From assembly GCF_001456355.1 (NCBI RefSeq), contig NZ_CP010271.1, positions 2,480,001-2,544,000 of the forward strand: a stretch of 64,000 nucleotides of DNA, written 5' to 3'. Origin of the DNA: Mycobacteroides saopaulense. GTDB lineage: Bacteria > Actinomycetota > Actinomycetes > Mycobacteriales > Mycobacteriaceae. This document shows, piece after piece, positions 9,062-20,587 of the stretch; positions within the stretch are counted from its first letter, which is position 1; every line of letters begins with the position of its first letter. The position numbers and the translations under genes are program-made. A model generated the notes under the pieces. It was not told the origin of the DNA and did not search any database. It was given only the letters and a program-made list of their open reading frames with translations.

Positions 9062-10189
9062 TCAGTAGAGCGCGGCCAGGGCCTTACCGATGTTGAATCC
9101 GACGAACTCGTCCTGCCGACCGTCCCGCAGCTTGTTCACCCATTCGGGGTCCGACAGCAGGGCACGACCGACGGCGATGACATCGAACTCGTTGTCGGCG
9201 AACTGCCGCAGCACCGCCTCCACCGATGCAGGCTCGATATCCCGGACCTCGGTGGGCTTGAACTCGGTCTGCAGGCCCACCGAACCGACCGCGATGGCCG
9301 GAAGCCCCGTGACACGCTTGGTCCAGCCGGACAGGCTCAGCTGTCCGTCGGCGCCGTCCAGGTCCGGGAATGCGGGCACATAGTGCCGACGCGTGGACGG
9401 ATGGAACACATCCACGCCTGCCTCGACCAGAGGCGCCAGCAGACGTTCCAACTCGGCTGGGCTGTCGGCCAGCGTGGCCGCATAATCCGCCTGCTTCCAC
9501 TGCGAAAACCGGTACAGGATAGGAAAATCCGGTCCGACGGCGGCACGGACCGCGCGCACCACCTCGACCGGGAAGCGCACTCGATCCGCCACCGAACCGC
9601 CATACCCGTCCGCCCGCACATTGGTGCGCTCCCAGAGGAACTGATCGAGCAGATAGCCGTGGGCGCCGTGTAACTCGACCGCATCGAACCCCGCATCCCG
9701 AGCGTTGCGCGCGGCTGTGCCGTACTGCTCGGCCAGCGGCCCGAGCTCGTCGGTCTGCAGTGCACGCCCGCGCGGGGACGCGTCGCCCGCCAGGCCCGAC
9801 GGGCTGACCGATTCCACGTCGGGGTTGAACTCCGGATCGACGCCACGCTCGACGCCCTGATGCCACAGCTGCGCGGCGATCGCCGATCCCTCCGCGTGCA
9901 CGGCCTCGGTGACCGCCAACCATCCGGCCAGCGAGTCATCGCCGATCAACCGCGGCACATTGGACTGCCCACCGGCGGCATCGTGTGGGATGAAGACGCC
10001 TTCGGTGATGATCAGCCCCACACCCCCGGCCGCGCGTCGCCGGTAGTACGCGGCCACATCCTCACCGGGCACCCCGCCGGGCGAGGCCGATCGCGTCATC
10101 GGCGCCATCGCGAACCGGTTGGGGGCCGTCAGCGATTTGACGGTGAACGGCTCGAAGAGGGGTGCTACGTCTGGTCTCACGTCGGTCAC
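9062..10189 (-). CDS. Old Yellow Enzyme family NADH:flavin oxidoreductase
   Basis: This 375-aa TIM-barrel FMN protein starts with a typical OYE N-terminus (LFEPFTVKSLTAPNRFAMAP). It has the substrate-binding His region AVELHGAHGYLLDQFLWERTN, the AAQLWHQG strand and the C-terminal phosphate-binding DVIAVGRALLSDPEW. Family members reduce activated alkenes with NAD(P)H. It is absent at this place in M. tuberculosis, so it is accessory here. The GTG start is 52 bp from the divergent lipoprotein gene, and that gap must hold both promoters. Confidence 0.88.
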   Translation of the reverse strand: MTDVRPDVAPLFEPFTVKSLTAPNRFAMAPMTRSASPGGVPGEDVAAYYRRRAAGGVGLIITEGVFIPHDAAGGQSNVPRLIGDDSLAGWLAVTEAVHAEGSAIAAQLWHQGVERGVDPEFNPDVESVSPSGLAGDASPRGRALQTDELGPLAEQYGTAARNARDAGFDAVELHGAHGYLLDQFLWERTNVRADGYGGSVADRVRFPVEVVRAVRAAVGPDFPILYRFSQWKQADYAATLADSPAELERLLAPLVEAGVDVFHPSTRRHYVPAFPDLDGADGQLSLSGWTKRVTGLPAIAVGSVGLQTEFKPTEVRDIEPASVEAVLRQFADNEFDVIAVGRALLSDPEWVNKLRDGRQDEFVGFNIGKALAALY

Positions 10190-10241
10190 GAGGTGTCAAA
10201 CTACGCCGTCGCCGTATCCATTCCGGATAACGTGGTCAACC

Positions 10242-11012
10242 ATGTCACCAAACCTCTGGCCCAGGCCCGTGCTGCAGGTGGTCGTCGGTGTCATCGCGCT
10301 ATCTGCCGTGGCGTGCGGCGGGTCGCAGAACCCGACCGTCGAGTCGTCACCGGGCCCGGCGTCGACGACGGCCATGCGGCACGCGGGTGGCCAGGATCAC
10401 GCCGGTGGGGTGATCTCGTCGGTATCGGGCCACACCGTAGAGGTAACCACCCCCGTAGGCAGCGCCGATATCGACTTCAACACGATGACGAAGCTCACCG
10501 AGGTTCAGCCCGCCGAGCTCTCCGATGTGGTCGTGGGCAGCTGCGTGAGTGTGCTCGCGACACCCGGCGCGGAGGCCACGGACCAGGTGACCGCACAGCG
10601 TGTGCTGATCAGTGCCGCCGAGGACAACAAATGCGCAGCCGACACACCTCCCGCCGGCGCGATGCCGCCCGGCGGGCCTTCCGGTCCACCACCTGGCCCC
10701 GGCATGCCGGGGCCGCCGGATGGGCCGGCTCCCTTCGGCGGTCCGAACGTTCATGGTGCGGTGGCCTCGGTCAACGGCAGCGTCATAGTCGTGGCCAACA
10801 CCGACCCCAGCGGGGCCTCGGAGATTCAAACCGACGTACTGACGACCGCGGACACCAAGTACGACAAACGGCAACCCACCGAGGCCACGGCGATCACCGC
10901 CGGTAAATGCGCGGACGCGCACGGCACCAAGAATGCCGACGGGGTACTGCAAGCCACCACAATCGATCTCGGTCCAGCCACCGACGGACAGTGCGGACCT
11001 CCCAAGCCCTAG
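10242..11012 (+). CDS. DUF5666-type lipoprotein, copy 1
   Basis: This 256-aa protein has a lipoprotein signal ending LSAVAC (Cys about residue 22). Two beta-rich modules follow. Module 1 is GVISSVSGHTVEVTTPVGSA to GSCVSVL; module 2 is GAVASVNGSVIVVANTDPSG to GKCADAHG. A Gly/Pro linker (MPPGGPSGPPPGPGMPG) joins them. Each module carries one Cys in GSC/GKC and another about 40 residues later (DNKC, DGQC), so disulfides are likely. The paralogue at 11634-12410 shares the whole plan. Location is the outer face of the cell membrane; function is unknown. Confidence 0.8.
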   Translation: MSPNLWPRPVLQVVVGVIALSAVACGGSQNPTVESSPGPASTTAMRHAGGQDHAGGVISSVSGHTVEVTTPVGSADIDFNTMTKLTEVQPAELSDVVVGSCVSVLATPGAEATDQVTAQRVLISAAEDNKCAADTPPAGAMPPGGPSGPPPGPGMPGPPDGPAPFGGPNVHGAVASVNGSVIVVANTDPSGASEIQTDVLTTADTKYDKRQPTEATAITAGKCADAHGTKNADGVLQATTIDLGPATDGQCGPPKP

Positions 11013-11032
11013 GCGAGTTACCGTGAACGGCG

Positions 11033-11527
11033 ATGGAAGTTCGGCATGCGCGGCCGTCTGATCACGGCGCAATCAAAGAAGCTATTCCCCAGTGGTGGTC
11101 GGGCTCGAGAACCCCCGATCAAGCACGTGAACTTGCCATGCTGGTGCCGCCTCTGTTCCTGCAGCACTTCGCGTCAACCAGTTGGATCGTCGAGGAAAAT
11201 GACGAGCTCGCCGCCTTCCTCGTCGGATTTCATTCGGCCGACCACAACGACCAGGCGTACATACATTTCGTCGGCGTCGATCCGCGCCTACGAGGCCAGG
11301 GCATCGCCAGACGTCTGTACGACGTGTTCTTCACCCAGGCGCGAACGGCCGGTCGCACCGTAGTCAAGGCGATCACCTCGCCGAACAATGATGGATCGAT
11401 CGCCTATCACGGGGCACTGGGTTTCACCGTTCAGCCCGGAGACAAAGAGATCAATGGTCTACCGGTGCATTCCGACTATGACGGCCCCGGAGAAGACCGC
11501 GTCTGCTTCGTGCGCCGGATCGTATGA
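11033..11527 (+). CDS. GNAT family N-acetyltransferase
   Basis: This 164-aa GNAT-fold protein has motif A at about residues 82-97 (VGVDPRLRGQGIARRLYDVF), with the R/Q-x-x-G-x-G/A pyrophosphate loop, and motif B near SPNNDGSIAYHGALGFTV. The substrate cannot be read. It is 20 bp after lipoprotein copy 1 and sits between the two paralogous lipoproteins, on the same strand, so cotranscription with copy 1 is likely. Confidence 0.85.
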   Translation: MEVRHARPSDHGAIKEAIPQWWSGSRTPDQARELAMLVPPLFLQHFASTSWIVEENDELAAFLVGFHSADHNDQAYIHFVGVDPRLRGQGIARRLYDVFFTQARTAGRTVVKAITSPNNDGSIAYHGALGFTVQPGDKEINGLPVHSDYDGPGEDRVCFVRRIV

Positions 11528-11633
11528 GCAGTTGTTCGCGCAACACACAGCAACTTCGTACAAATGCCGGAGTGCAACCTCAGCCAACGCGCGCACGCTG
11601 AGGTGTCCCATTCGTCGACCATGGAGAACACCG

Positions 11634-12410
11634 ATGTCCCCAAATCAGATACTCGGCCAACCTCGATTCGCCCGCGGTGCACTGCTCGCACTTGCCGGGC
11701 TGACGGCACTGTCCGTGGCCGCGTGCGGCTCACAGAACAACACGAACAACGCCGGCACAAACTCGTCGGCGCCGGCCGCCACGTCGGCGGCGCACCAGGG
11801 CGAGCACAACGAAAAGGCCCACGTCGCGGGGCTTATCGCCTCCGTGTCGGGCAACACCATTCAGGTGACGAAGAAGGACGGCAGCGCAACGGTCGGCTTC
11901 AGCCAATCGACAAAGATCTCCGAGATCACCGCCGCGCAATTGTCGGATGTGACGACCGGGAGCTGTATCGCCGCGATGACGCAGCAGGACTCAAATCCGT
12001 TGGCGGCCCGGCGCGTGATGATCTGGCCGGCCACGGACGGCAGCTGCACCAGAGCACAGGCAAAGGAACAGCAGGAATCGACTTCCCCTGCCTCACCATC
12101 CGGTAAGCGTCCCGAACATCAAGCCGTGCGTGGGACGGTCGCCTCGGTCAACGGGAACACGATCACGGTGAGCGACACCGATCCGAACAACGGGGCTGCC
12201 ACGCAGACCGCCGTGACCGTGTCGAACGACACCAGCTATGCCAAGCGTGGTCCGGCCCAACAGAACGCCATCAGCGCGGGCAAGTGCCTCGCCGCACACG
12301 GCTCCGACGACGCATCGGGGAACCTGCAGGCCGCAACGATCACGCTGCGAGCCGCCAAAGATGGCTCATGCGAAGGCCCGGGCGGCCATGAAGGCCACCA
12401 GGAACGCTAG
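11634..12410 (+). CDS. DUF5666-type lipoprotein, copy 2, His-rich ends
   Basis: This 258-aa lipoprotein starts MSPNQILGQPRFARGALLAL and reaches its lipobox at LSVAAC. It repeats the two-module plan of copy 1: GLIASVSGNTIQV to GSCIAAM, then GTVASVNGNTITV to GKCLAAHG, with the same paired cysteines. Its N-terminal linker (HQGEHNEKAH) and C-terminus (GGHEGHQER) are rich in His and Glu, suggesting metal binding. A frame open from 11388 overlaps the GNAT gene; I chose the ATG at 11634 because it gives the lipoprotein signal and has GGAGA upstream. Its stop shares a CTAG with the convergent sufT stop. Confidence 0.8.
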   Translation: MSPNQILGQPRFARGALLALAGLTALSVAACGSQNNTNNAGTNSSAPAATSAAHQGEHNEKAHVAGLIASVSGNTIQVTKKDGSATVGFSQSTKISEITAAQLSDVTTGSCIAAMTQQDSNPLAARRVMIWPATDGSCTRAQAKEQQESTSPASPSGKRPEHQAVRGTVASVNGNTITVSDTDPNNGAATQTAVTVSNDTSYAKRGPAQQNAISAGKCLAAHGSDDASGNLQAATITLRAAKDGSCEGPGGHEGHQER

Positions 12411-12747
12411 ACGGTGAAGCCGAGGGCCCGGAGCTGTTCCCGACCGTCGTCGGTGATCTTGTCCGGGCCCCACGGCGGCACCCAGACCCAGTTGATCTTG
12501 ATCTCCTTGACCAGTCCCGCGCCGACGAGGGCGTTGCGTGACTGATCCTCGATGACATCGGTAAGCGGGCAGGCCGCCGAGGTGAGCGTCATGTCGATGA
12601 CGGCGACCTTGCCACTGTCGCCCTCCTCGACATTGAGCCCGTAGACGAGGCCCAGATCGACGACGTTGATACCCAGCTCTGGGTCGACGACATCACGCAT
12701 CGCCTCCTCGACATCCTCGAGAAGCTTTACTTCCTCTGATACCTCGG

Positions 12748-12751
<4 letters not shown>
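12407..12751 (-). CDS. sufT: SufT, MIP18/DUF59 Fe-S assembly factor
   Basis: This 114-aa protein has the DUF59 hallmarks DPELGINVVDLGLVYG (about residues 22-38) and the conserved cysteine TSAACPLTDVIEDQ. It is the last gene of the suf operon and matches Rv1466. SufT proteins help mature Fe-S proteins. The ATG overlaps the sufU stop by 4 nt (ATGA). The longer frame from 12823 lies inside sufU and was rejected. Confidence 0.92.
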
Positions 12752-14480
<1,729 letters not shown>

Positions 14481-15248
14481 CTAAGCTCCCGCGACTGCTT
14501 GGGTGAAGCGCTCGTAGCCGTTCTCCTCCAGCTCGTCGGCCAGTTCCGGGCCGCCCGACTCGACAATGCGGCCACCGACGAAGACGTGCACGAACTGCGG
14601 CTGGATGTAGCGCAGGATCCGGGTGTAGTGGGTGATGAGCAGGACACCACCGTGCTCGCGCTCGGCGTAGCGGTTAACACCCTCGGAAACGATGCGCAGG
14701 GCGTCGACGTCCAGCCCGGAGTCCGTCTCGTCCAGGATCGCGATCTTCGGCTTGAGCAGGCCCAATTGCAGGATCTCGTGGCGCTTCTTCTCGCCGCCCG
14801 AGAACCCTTCGTTGACGCTGCGCTCGGCGAAGGCGGAGTCGATCTCCAACTCCCCCATAGCTTCCTTGACTTCCTTGACCCAGTGGCGCAGCTTCGGAGC
14901 CTCACCGCGCACGGCCGTGGCGGCGGTGCGCAGGAAGTTGGACATCGAGACGCCCGGCACCTCGACGGGATACTGCATGGCCAGGAACAGACCCGCCCGG
15001 GCCCGTTCGTCGACAGAAAGTTCCAGCACATCTTGCCCATCGAGAGTGATGGACCCGGAAGTCACCTGGTACTTGGGGTGCCCGGCGATGGCGTAGGACA
15101 GCGTGGACTTCCCGGAACCGTTGGGGCCCATCACGGCATGGGTCTCGCCCGAGTTCACCGTCAGGTTGACGCCCTTGAGAATCTCGATGGATTCACCCTC
15201 ATTGGGCGAGATGCTGACGTGCAGATCCTTGATTTCTAGCGTGGTCAT
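14481..15248 (-). CDS. sufC: SufC ATPase of the SufBCD complex
   Basis: This 255-aa ABC-type ATPase has Walker [10 protein letters not shown] (about residue 39), the signature [14 protein letters not shown], Walker [18 protein letters not shown] and the H-loop [10 protein letters not shown]. SufC binds SufB and SufD and powers cluster assembly; it has no transport role. It starts 17 bp after sufD and abuts sufS. It corresponds to Rv1463. Confidence 0.96.
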   Translation of the reverse strand: MTTLEIKDLHVSISPNEGESIEILKGVNLTVNSGETHAVMGPNGSGKSTLSYAIAGHPKYQVTSGSITLDGQDVLELSVDERARAGLFLAMQYPVEVPGVSMSNFLRTAATAVRGEAPKLRHWVKEVKEAMGELEIDSAFAERSVNEGFSGGEKKRHEILQLGLLKPKIAILDETDSGLDVDALRIVSEGVNRYAEREHGGVLLITHYTRILRYIQPQFVHVFVGGRIVESGGPELADELEENGYERFTQAVAGA

Positions 15249-15265
15249 TCGAATTCCCTTATGAA

Positions 15266-16426
15266 TTAATGATCGGTCGTTTGCAGTTCTTGTTCAACGG
15301 CCTCGGTGAGTCGGTCGCGCACCGACTCGATCCCGATCCGCTGGATGATGTCCTGGAAGAAGCCGCGCACCACCAGTCGGCGCGCATCCTCTTCGGCGAT
15401 ACCGCGTGAGCGCAGATAGAACAGTTGCTCATCGTCGAATCGTCCGGTGGCACTGGCGTGCCCGGCCCCGGCGATCTCGCCGGTCTCGATCTCCAGGTTC
15501 GGCACCGAATCGGCCCGAGCCCCGTCGGTGAGGATCAAGTTGCGGTTCAGCTCGAAGGTGTCGGTGCCCGTGGCCTCGGCGCGAATGAGCACATCGCCGA
15601 TCCAGACGGTGTGCGCATCGGGCTTGTCGGAGGCCGGATTGCCCTGCAGCGCACCCTTGTACGTGACGTGCGAACGGCAGTTGGGTTGGGCGTGGTCGAC
15701 CAGCAGCCGGTGCTCGAAGAACTGGCCGTCGTCGGCGTAGTACAGCCCGAGCAGTTCGGCGTCACCACCCTGCGCGCAAAAGCGGAGAGACGCGCTCAGC
15801 CTTACCAGGTCTCCGCCCAGGGTGACCGCGATATGCCGCAGCACCGCGTCCTTGCCGAGCTTGGCATGGTGCGCCGTCACATGCACCGCGTCGTCGGCCC
15901 AGTCGGCGATGCTGACGACGGTCAGCCGAGCCGCGTCGTCTACCACGAATTCGACGTTCTCGGCGTAGGTTCCGCTGCCGCGGTAGTCGATGACCACCAC
16001 CGATTCGGACAACTCTCCGGCACGAACCTGGGTGTGTCCGTAGGCAACCTGCCCCGCACCGGGACCGGTGACGGTGATCGCGACCGGATCGCCCACCACC
16101 GCCTGCTTGCCGACGGTGATCACCGAGGCCTTAGAGAACGACGAGTAGGCCTGCGCGGCAATCCGATCCGAGGGAACGCCGCCCTGTCCGAGGCGCTCGT
16201 CGGCACGGTCGACCGTCTCCACGATCACGCCCTCACCGGCGGCGACATCCACGGTCGGTTCCGCGGTCGCGGTGGCGGTGCCGTCGTGCAGGCCGCGCAG
16301 CCGGCGCAGCGGGGTGAATCGCCACAGCTCGTCGCGGCCGCCGGGCACCTCGAAGGCGGCCACGTCGTAGGAGCTGAACAGCTCTCCCTTGTTGGCGCCC
16401 TCGACAGCTTGAGTCAACTGCGTCAT
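15266..16426 (-). CDS. sufD: SufD, Fe-S assembly scaffold subunit
   Basis: This 386-aa protein has the SufD beta-helix core and C-terminal helices. [14 protein letters not shown] near the N-terminus and the C-terminal [29 protein letters not shown] are family signatures. It pairs with SufB on SufC2. It follows sufB after 3 nt. It corresponds to Rv1462. Confidence 0.94.
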   Translation of the reverse strand: MTQLTQAVEGANKGELFSSYDVAAFEVPGGRDELWRFTPLRRLRGLHDGTATATAEPTVDVAAGEGVIVETVDRADERLGQGGVPSDRIAAQAYSSFSKASVITVGKQAVVGDPVAITVTGPGAGQVAYGHTQVRAGELSESVVVIDYRGSGTYAENVEFVVDDAARLTVVSIADWADDAVHVTAHHAKLGKDAVLRHIAVTLGGDLVRLSASLRFCAQGGDAELLGLYYADDGQFFEHRLLVDHAQPNCRSHVTYKGALQGNPASDKPDAHTVWIGDVLIRAEATGTDTFELNRNLILTDGARADSVPNLEIETGEIAGAGHASATGRFDDEQLFYLRSRGIAEEDARRLVVRGFFQDIIQRIGIESVRDRLTEAVEQELQTTDH

Positions 16427-16429
16427 TCC

Positions 16430-17857
16430 CTAACCCACCGCGCCTTCCATTTGCAGCTCGATGAGCCGGTTGAGCTCCAGCGCATATTCCATCGGTAGTT
16501 CCTTGGCGATCGGCTCGACGAAGCCGCGCACCACCATGGCCATCGCCTCGTCCTCGGTCAGACCGCGGCTCATCAGGTAGAACAGCTGGTCATCACTGAC
16601 CTTGGACACGGTGGCCTCGTGACCCATGGTGACGTCATCCTCGCGAATGTCGACATACGGGTAGGTATCGCTGCGGCTGACCGTATCGACCAGCAACGCA
16701 TCGCATTTCACGGTGGAACGCGATCCGTGGGCGCCCTTGTTGACCTGGACCAGGCCTCGGTAGGAGGCACGGCCGCCGCCGCGAGCCACCGACTTGGACA
16801 CGATGTTGCTCGACGTGTTCGGTGCCAGGTGCAGCATCTTGGCACCGGTGTCCTGGTGCTGCCCTTCGCCCGCGAAGGCCACCGACAACACCTCGCCCTT
16901 GGCGTGCTCACCGGTCATCCACACGGCCGGGTACTTCATGGTGACCTTGGAGCCGATGTTTCCGTCGACCCATTCCATGGTGGCACCGGCCTCGGCGCGG
17001 GCCCGCTTGGTGACCAGGTTGTAGACGTTGTTCGACCAGTTCTGGATGGTCGTGTACCGGCACCGACCACCGGCCTTGACGATGATCTCGACGACGGCCG
17101 AGTGCAGCGAGTCGGACTTGTAGATCGGTGCGGTACATCCTTCGACGTAGTGCACGTAGGCGCCCTCGTCGACGATGATGAGCGTCCGCTCGAACTGACC
17201 CATGTTCTCGGTGTTGATGCGGAAGTAAGCCTGCAGCGGAATGTCCACGTGCACGCCCGGCGGCACATAGATGAACGATCCACCCGACCACACCGCGGTG
17301 TTCAGCGCCGAGAATTTGTTGTCTCCGGCCGGGATGACACTGCCGAAGTACTCCTTGAAGATCTCCGGGTGCTCGCGCAGACCGGAGTCGGTGTCCAGGA
17401 AGATAACCCCTTGGGACTCAAGGTCTTCGCGGATCGAGTGGTAGACGACTTCCGATTCGTACTGCGCCGCGACGCCCGCCACCAGCCGCTGCTTCTCGGC
17501 CTCGGGGATGCCGAGGCGGTCATAGGTGTTCTTGATGTCCTCGGGCAGTTCGTCCCAGGACGCGGCCTGCTTCTCGCTGGACCGCACGAAGTACTTGATG
17601 TTGTCGAAGTCGATGCCCTCGAGGTTCGAGCCCCAGTTCGGCATGGGCTTCTTGTCGAAGGTCCGCAGCGCCTTGAGGCGAACATCGAGCATCCACTCGG
17701 GCTCGCTCTTCTTGCTGGAGATGTCGCGCACCACCGCCTCGGACAGCCCGCGCTGTGCGCTGGCGCCTGCCACGTCGGAATCGGACCAGCCGTAGCCGTA
17801 GTTGCCCAGGGACGCGATCGTCTCGTCCTGGGTCAACACTTCACGTTCGAGGGTCAT
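16430..17857 (-). CDS. sufB: SufB, Fe-S assembly scaffold subunit, no intein
   Basis: This 475-aa protein has the normal length for an inteinless SufB. Motifs include [10 protein letters not shown] at the N-terminus, the core [20 protein letters not shown] and the C-terminal [20 protein letters not shown]. In M. tuberculosis the orthologue Rv1461 is about 846 aa because an intein interrupts it. Here the reading frame runs through the EGCTAP region without an insert. It is the first structural gene after sufR (61-bp gap). Confidence 0.96.
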   Translation of the reverse strand: MTLEREVLTQDETIASLGNYGYGWSDSDVAGASAQRGLSEAVVRDISSKKSEPEWMLDVRLKALRTFDKKPMPNWGSNLEGIDFDNIKYFVRSSEKQAASWDELPEDIKNTYDRLGIPEAEKQRLVAGVAAQYESEVVYHSIREDLESQGVIFLDTDSGLREHPEIFKEYFGSVIPAGDNKFSALNTAVWSGGSFIYVPPGVHVDIPLQAYFRINTENMGQFERTLIIVDEGAYVHYVEGCTAPIYKSDSLHSAVVEIIVKAGGRCRYTTIQNWSNNVYNLVTKRARAEAGATMEWVDGNIGSKVTMKYPAVWMTGEHAKGEVLSVAFAGEGQHQDTGAKMLHLAPNTSSNIVSKSVARGGGRASYRGLVQVNKGAHGSRSTVKCDALLVDTVSRSDTYPYVDIREDDVTMGHEATVSKVSDDQLFYLMSRGLTEDEAMAMVVRGFVEPIAKELPMEYALELNRLIELQMEGAVG

Positions 17858-17918
17858 CGTGACACTCCGTTCTCTTGAGCTGTCTTTTTCGTTGTGTCCG
17901 GCACGGGCTGGTGCCGGA

Positions 17919-18662
17919 TCAGTGGGACACGTTTATCGGGATGTGCGTGGTACAGGCGCAGTCACCATTGGCGATCGTGGCCAATCGCTGTACATGTGTT
18001 CCCAACACCTCGGCGAAGGCCTCCTGTTCCGCCTCGCACAATTCCGGGAACTCGGCCGCTACGTGGGATACCGGGCAGTGATGCTGACATATCTGTACAC
18101 CCTGCGGAGATCCGGGAGAACCGCCCACTTTCTGGGTGCTCGCGGCGTAGCCGGCCTTGGTGAGCGCCGCCGCAACCTGCTCAACGGTGGCCTCCGGATC
18201 GTTATGGGGGGCCCCGGCCGCCACATCACCCAAAATCGCGTCGATACGACGACGCGCGAAGGTGCGCACGGCATCGTCGCCGCCGATCTCGCGCAGCTGC
18301 CGCATCGCCGCGGAGGCCAGATCGTCGTACGCGTGATTGAGCTTGGCACGCCCATCGGCGGTCAGTAGATAGCGCTTGGCCGGCCTGCCGCGGCCGTGAT
18401 GCTGCCACGCGGCCGCTGGGTTCGCGACGGCGTCACCTGCGTCGATGAGCGCGTCCAGGTGCCGACGTACGCCGGCCGCGGACAAGCCGAGGCGGTCTCC
18501 GATCTCACCTGCGGTGATAGGCCCGGATTCCATCAGTAGCCGCACCACGGCGGCACGCGTCTGTCCATCGTGAGACACGGCGGGCGCGGCGTCCAGCACC
18601 TGCGACACAGCCATCCCAGACGCCGCGGCGGACGCCCTGGGAGATGCCTGACCGAATTTCAC
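17919..18662 (-). CDS. sufR: SufR-type Fe-S cluster repressor
   Basis: This 247-aa regulator has a winged-helix HTH ([20 protein letters not shown]). Its C-terminal cysteines ([29 protein letters not shown]) bind a Fe-S cluster in SufR homologues. It corresponds to Rv1460, which represses the suf operon and senses NO/iron status. I start it at the GTG at 18662. However, the candidate operator 18659-18675 overlaps that codon, so the true start may be the ATG at 18614 ([11 protein letters not shown]). A TTG at 18680 is less likely. Confidence 0.9.
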   Translation of the reverse strand: MKFGQASPRASAAASGMAVSQVLDAAPAVSHDGQTRAAVVRLLMESGPITAGEIGDRLGLSAAGVRRHLDALIDAGDAVANPAAAWQHHGRGRPAKRYLLTADGRAKLNHAYDDLASAAMRQLREIGGDDAVRTFARRRIDAILGDVAAGAPHNDPEATVEQVAAALTKAGYAASTQKVGGSPGSPQGVQICQHHCPVSHVAAEFPELCEAEQEAFAEVLGTHVQRLATIANGDCACTTHIPINVSH

Positions 18663-18675
18663 AACACCAGTGTGA
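18659..18675. promoter_or_regulatory. Candidate SufR operator
   Basis: The sequence TCACA-N7-TGTGA is a perfect 5-bp inverted repeat. On the minus strand it contains ACACT-N5-TGTGA, the palindrome I recall being reported for mycobacterial SufR. It sits at the 5' end of sufR and would give autorepression of sufR-B-D-C-S-U-T. It is also close to the divergent mptB promoter. Confidence 0.6.
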
Positions 18676-18796
18676 CGCAATTCGGAATGCCACGTCTAGC
18701 AAGGGTTACCTATGTTGACAGGCACCATGCCCGACAGGACAGGCCCTGTCCGCCCGGTTCCACGGAGCGAGTCCGGCAGGCCGATACGCTGCTGGC

Positions 18797-20587
18797 GTGT
18801 CGGTACGTGGGCAGTGGCTGAGTTCATCGCTCTCCCATCTGCATGATGACGAGCGCTCGTCGGCCCCGCTGAACGCGCGTGAGCTCACGGCCATGAACCG
18901 GACTCGGCTGTTCGGCGCCACCGGAACCGCGCTGATGGCCATCGGTGCGCTCGGCGCCGGCGCGCGCCCGGTCATCCAGGATCCGATCTTCGGGGTCAGG
19001 CTGCTCAATCTTCCGTCGCGCATTCAGACCGTGTCACTGACCATGACCACCACCGGCGCCGTGATGATGACGTTGGCCTGGCTGATGCTGGGCCGCTTCG
19101 CAATCGGCAGCCTGCGCAACAAAGGTCCGGACGGGCGTCCGGATGGGCCCAGAGGTCCGGTGCGCAGGATGTCGCGCGGTCAGCTAGACCGCACCCTGCT
19201 GCTGTGGATCCTGCCGCTGCTCATCGCGCCGCCCATGTACTCCAAAGACGTGTACTCGTATCTGGCGCAAAGCCAGATCGCGCGCCTGGGCAAAGATCCG
19301 TACACGGAGGGCCCGGCCATGGCCCTGGGACTCGATCACGTGTTCACGCTGTCGGTACCCAGCCTGTGGCGAGAAACACCCGCCCCCTACGGTCCGCTGT
19401 TCCTCTGGATCGGCAAGGGCATCTCTCGACTCACCGGCGACGACATCGTCGCGGGGGCATTGTGTCATCGACTCGTCGAACTACTCGGTGTGCTGCTGAT
19501 CATCTGGGCCACACCCCGCCTGGCTCAGCGCTGCGGGGTCGCCGAGGTCAGCGCGCTCTGGCTCGGCGCCGCCAATCCCCTGCTGTTGATGCACCTCATC
19601 GCCGGAATCCACAATGAGGCCCTCATGTTGGGCCTCATGCTGACCGGCACCGAACTGGCCATGCGGGGCGTCGACTCGACGCGCTCGCTCGCCGGGGTCA
19701 GGCACTGGCCACACACCCGCGTGCAGTGGGCCACCTGGGCCCCGCTGGGCAATCTCCTGGCCGGCACCGTACTGATCACCGCATCATCGCAAGTCAAGCT
19801 GCCGTCCCTGTTGGCTCTCGGCTTTGTCGGAATGGCGCTGGCGCGCCGATGGGGCGGCGGAGTTCGCGGCCTTGTGCAGTCCGGGGCGCTGCTGGGCACG
19901 GTGACCGGTGCCTGCACGGTCCTCATCGGATGGGCCAGCGGGCTCGGATTCGGCTGGATCTACACGCTCGGTACCGCCAACGCCGTACGCAGCTGGATGT
20001 CACCACCCACCCTTGTCGCCCTGGGTACCGGGCAGGTCGGCATCTTGCTCGGTCTGGGCGACCACACCACCGCCATCCTCTCGCTGACCCGCGGCATCGG
20101 TATCGGGATCATCGCGATCGCGGTGTCGTGGCTACTACTCGCCGTGCTGCGCGGACGCCTGCACCCCGTCGGTGGGCTCGGCGTCGCCCTCGGCATCACC
20201 GTGCTGCTGTTTCCGGTGGTGCAGCCCTGGTACCTGCTGTGGGCGATCATCCCGCTGGCCGCGTGGGCCACCCGCCCCGCGTTTCGCGGCACCGCGATCG
20301 GGATCACCCTGCTCGTGGGCATCTTCGGGCCCACCGCCAACGGCGACAGATTCGCGCTGTTCCAGATCATCGACGCGACCGTGGCAAGCGCCATCATCGC
20401 GCTCTTGCTCATCGCTATCACGCATGACTATCTGCCATGGCGTCGGCTGCCTAACGGCGACCGAGAGCCGCCGCTTACGCTGACTGACCGTGACGCAACC
20501 ATCGACCAGGACAGCACCACCGGTGCGGATGCGGTCGGTGACCAAGCGATACGGGCCGACAACAGCACTGCACAACCTCGACCTTGA
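18797..20587 (+). CDS. mptB: Alpha-(1->6)-mannopyranosyltransferase, GT-C type
   Basis: This 596-aa polytopic membrane protein has about 13 hydrophobic segments. It contains a GT-C extracytoplasmic loop with acidic residues after helix 3 (PMYSKDVYSYLAQSQIARLG), where the polyprenyl-phosphate-mannose donor is used. The neighbours sufR and the ABC-2 pair match Rv1459c, the MptB orthologue that starts the lipomannan mannan core in related actinobacteria. The GTG at 18797 is used; an internal ATG at 18893 is possible. The last 98 nt overlap the next gene in another frame. Confidence 0.85.
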   Translation: MSVRGQWLSSSLSHLHDDERSSAPLNARELTAMNRTRLFGATGTALMAIGALGAGARPVIQDPIFGVRLLNLPSRIQTVSLTMTTTGAVMMTLAWLMLGRFAIGSLRNKGPDGRPDGPRGPVRRMSRGQLDRTLLLWILPLLIAPPMYSKDVYSYLAQSQIARLGKDPYTEGPAMALGLDHVFTLSVPSLWRETPAPYGPLFLWIGKGISRLTGDDIVAGALCHRLVELLGVLLIIWATPRLAQRCGVAEVSALWLGAANPLLLMHLIAGIHNEALMLGLMLTGTELAMRGVDSTRSLAGVRHWPHTRVQWATWAPLGNLLAGTVLITASSQVKLPSLLALGFVGMALARRWGGGVRGLVQSGALLGTVTGACTVLIGWASGLGFGWIYTLGTANAVRSWMSPPTLVALGTGQVGILLGLGDHTTAILSLTRGIGIGIIAIAVSWLLLAVLRGRLHPVGGLGVALGITVLLFPVVQPWYLLWAIIPLAAWATRPAFRGTAIGITLLVGIFGPTANGDRFALFQIIDATVASAIIALLLIAITHDYLPWRRLPNGDREPPLTLTDRDATIDQDSTTGADAVGDQAIRADNSTAQPRP

